From NCBI GenBank assembly GCA_900552705.1, contig USAX01000124.1:1-5540 (forward strand): 5,540 bases of DNA, written 5' to 3'. Below the pieces are notes generated by a model that saw nothing but the letters and a program-made list of their open reading frames with translations, was not told the origin of the DNA and made no database searches. How positions within the stretch are numbered: the stretch's first letter is position 1; each line of letters opens with the position of its first letter. The stretch is from an uncultured Collinsella sp. GTDB taxonomy: Bacteria; Actinomycetota; Coriobacteriia; Coriobacteriales; Coriobacteriaceae. The position numbers were made by a program, and so were the translations under genes. This document shows positions 5,119 through 5,540 of this stretch, piece by piece.

Positions 5119-5149
5119 AGACGGGATAAAGAATGACCGAGGGGACCTT

Positions 5150-5540
5150 ATGATCAAACTTGTGCTGACCGATATGGACGATACGCTGATTCCTGCTGGA
5201 CACGATGGCGCCAGCGACTGCGCCATCGAGGGCATTCATGCCATGCAGGCGGCGGGCCTGCATTTTGGCCCGGTTTCGGGTCGCCAGCCGTCCGCGATGA
5301 GCTGGATGTTCCGCAATCGCTCCGAGTGCTTCTCGACCGGTGCGTTTTGCAACGGCCAGGTGATGTTTGTCGATGGCGAGGCGGTTGCCTCGCGCGCAAC
5401 TGATAACGATGCCCTTATGCGCCTGGCCGACTACCTGGAGCAAGAGACCGACGATACCTATTTGAAGGTCTACCGTCTGGGTGATGACTTTTGGGACAAC
5501 GACGCCTATTGCGTGACAAGCGATCCCGAGCGTGTGCGTC
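5150..5540 (+). CDS. HAD-superfamily (IIB, Cof-like) phosphatase, partial at the 3' end
   Basis: The first 130 residues are present and the gene continues past the window. HAD motif I is LVLTDMDDTLI (4-14), with nucleophile Asp8 and acid/base Asp10. Motif II is GPVSGR (40-45), with Ser43 and Arg45. The large gap before motif III and the NG stretch (68-69) fit the C2B-capped, Cof-type HAD-IIB group, soluble magnesium-dependent phosphatases acting on small phosphorylated metabolites. ATG 5150 has GAGGGG 5 nt upstream, and the family N-terminus begins at once. It is divergent from the thiamine operon across the paired 35-bp repeats. E. coli Cof acts on HMP-PP, so a thiamine link is conceivable, but the family is broad and the specificity-determining cap lies mostly outside the window. 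Confidence 0.9.
   Translation, partial: MIKLVLTDMDDTLIPAGHDGASDCAIEGIHAMQAAGLHFGPVSGRQPSAMSWMFRNRSECFSTGAFCNGQVMFVDGEAVASRATDNDALMRLADYLEQETDDTYLKVYRLGDDFWDNDAYCVTSDPERVR

Noticed and set aside
4907..5443. Minus-strand open frame (178 codons) across the riboswitch, repeats and HAD gene
   Set aside because: It covers the structured RNA, the palindromic repeats and the antisense of a recognisable HAD gene, with no family resemblance.

Overview
The window looks like chromosomal DNA from a high-GC anaerobic gut actinobacterium of the Coriobacteriia, most like Collinsella. This is inferred from base composition, strong AGGAGG ribosome-binding sites and the flavour of the proteins; no marker gene is present to prove it. 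There are six protein genes, two of them cut by the window edges. I see no rRNA, tRNA, CRISPR array or transposase.

Left part (1-1659, minus strand): the N-terminal 553 residues of a large cytosolic cyclic-di-GMP signalling protein, ordered GGDEF, PAS, degenerate GGDEF, start of a third GGDEF. A 319-bp divergent intergenic region (1660-1978) with a 13-bp palindrome and promoter-like hexamers separates it from a plus-strand patatin-like phospholipase gene (1979-2848). That gene ends at a perfect 14-bp inverted repeat, followed by a second hairpin. Both lie between the convergent phospholipase and thiamine genes.

Right part: a compact minus-strand thiamine salvage operon read as TPP riboswitch (4889-4981), intrinsic terminator (4846-4877), thiM with a GTG start (3985-4824), a small MTH1187/YqgV-type thiamine-binding protein (3640-3981) and thiE (2948-3643). 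The last two genes overlap by 4 bp. ThiM phosphorylates the thiazole alcohol and ThiE joins the product to HMP pyrophosphate to give thiamine phosphate. No thiC, thiD or thiG is in the window, so HMP-PP must come from elsewhere. High TPP is expected to stop transcription before thiM.

Divergent from the operon, a HAD-IIB (Cof-like) phosphatase gene starts at 5150 and runs off the right edge. The roughly 170 bp between the riboswitch and this gene hold the most unusual structure in the window: two 35-bp elements in inverted orientation, 33/35 identical, each with 9-bp terminal inverted repeats and three ACCTGYC heptamers at exact 14-bp steps. A -10-like hexamer lies just outside each element, pointing outward. 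They may be a dispersed palindromic (REP/MITE-like) repeat or a paired operator. The genes themselves belong to known families. I did not find a convincing new multi-gene system.
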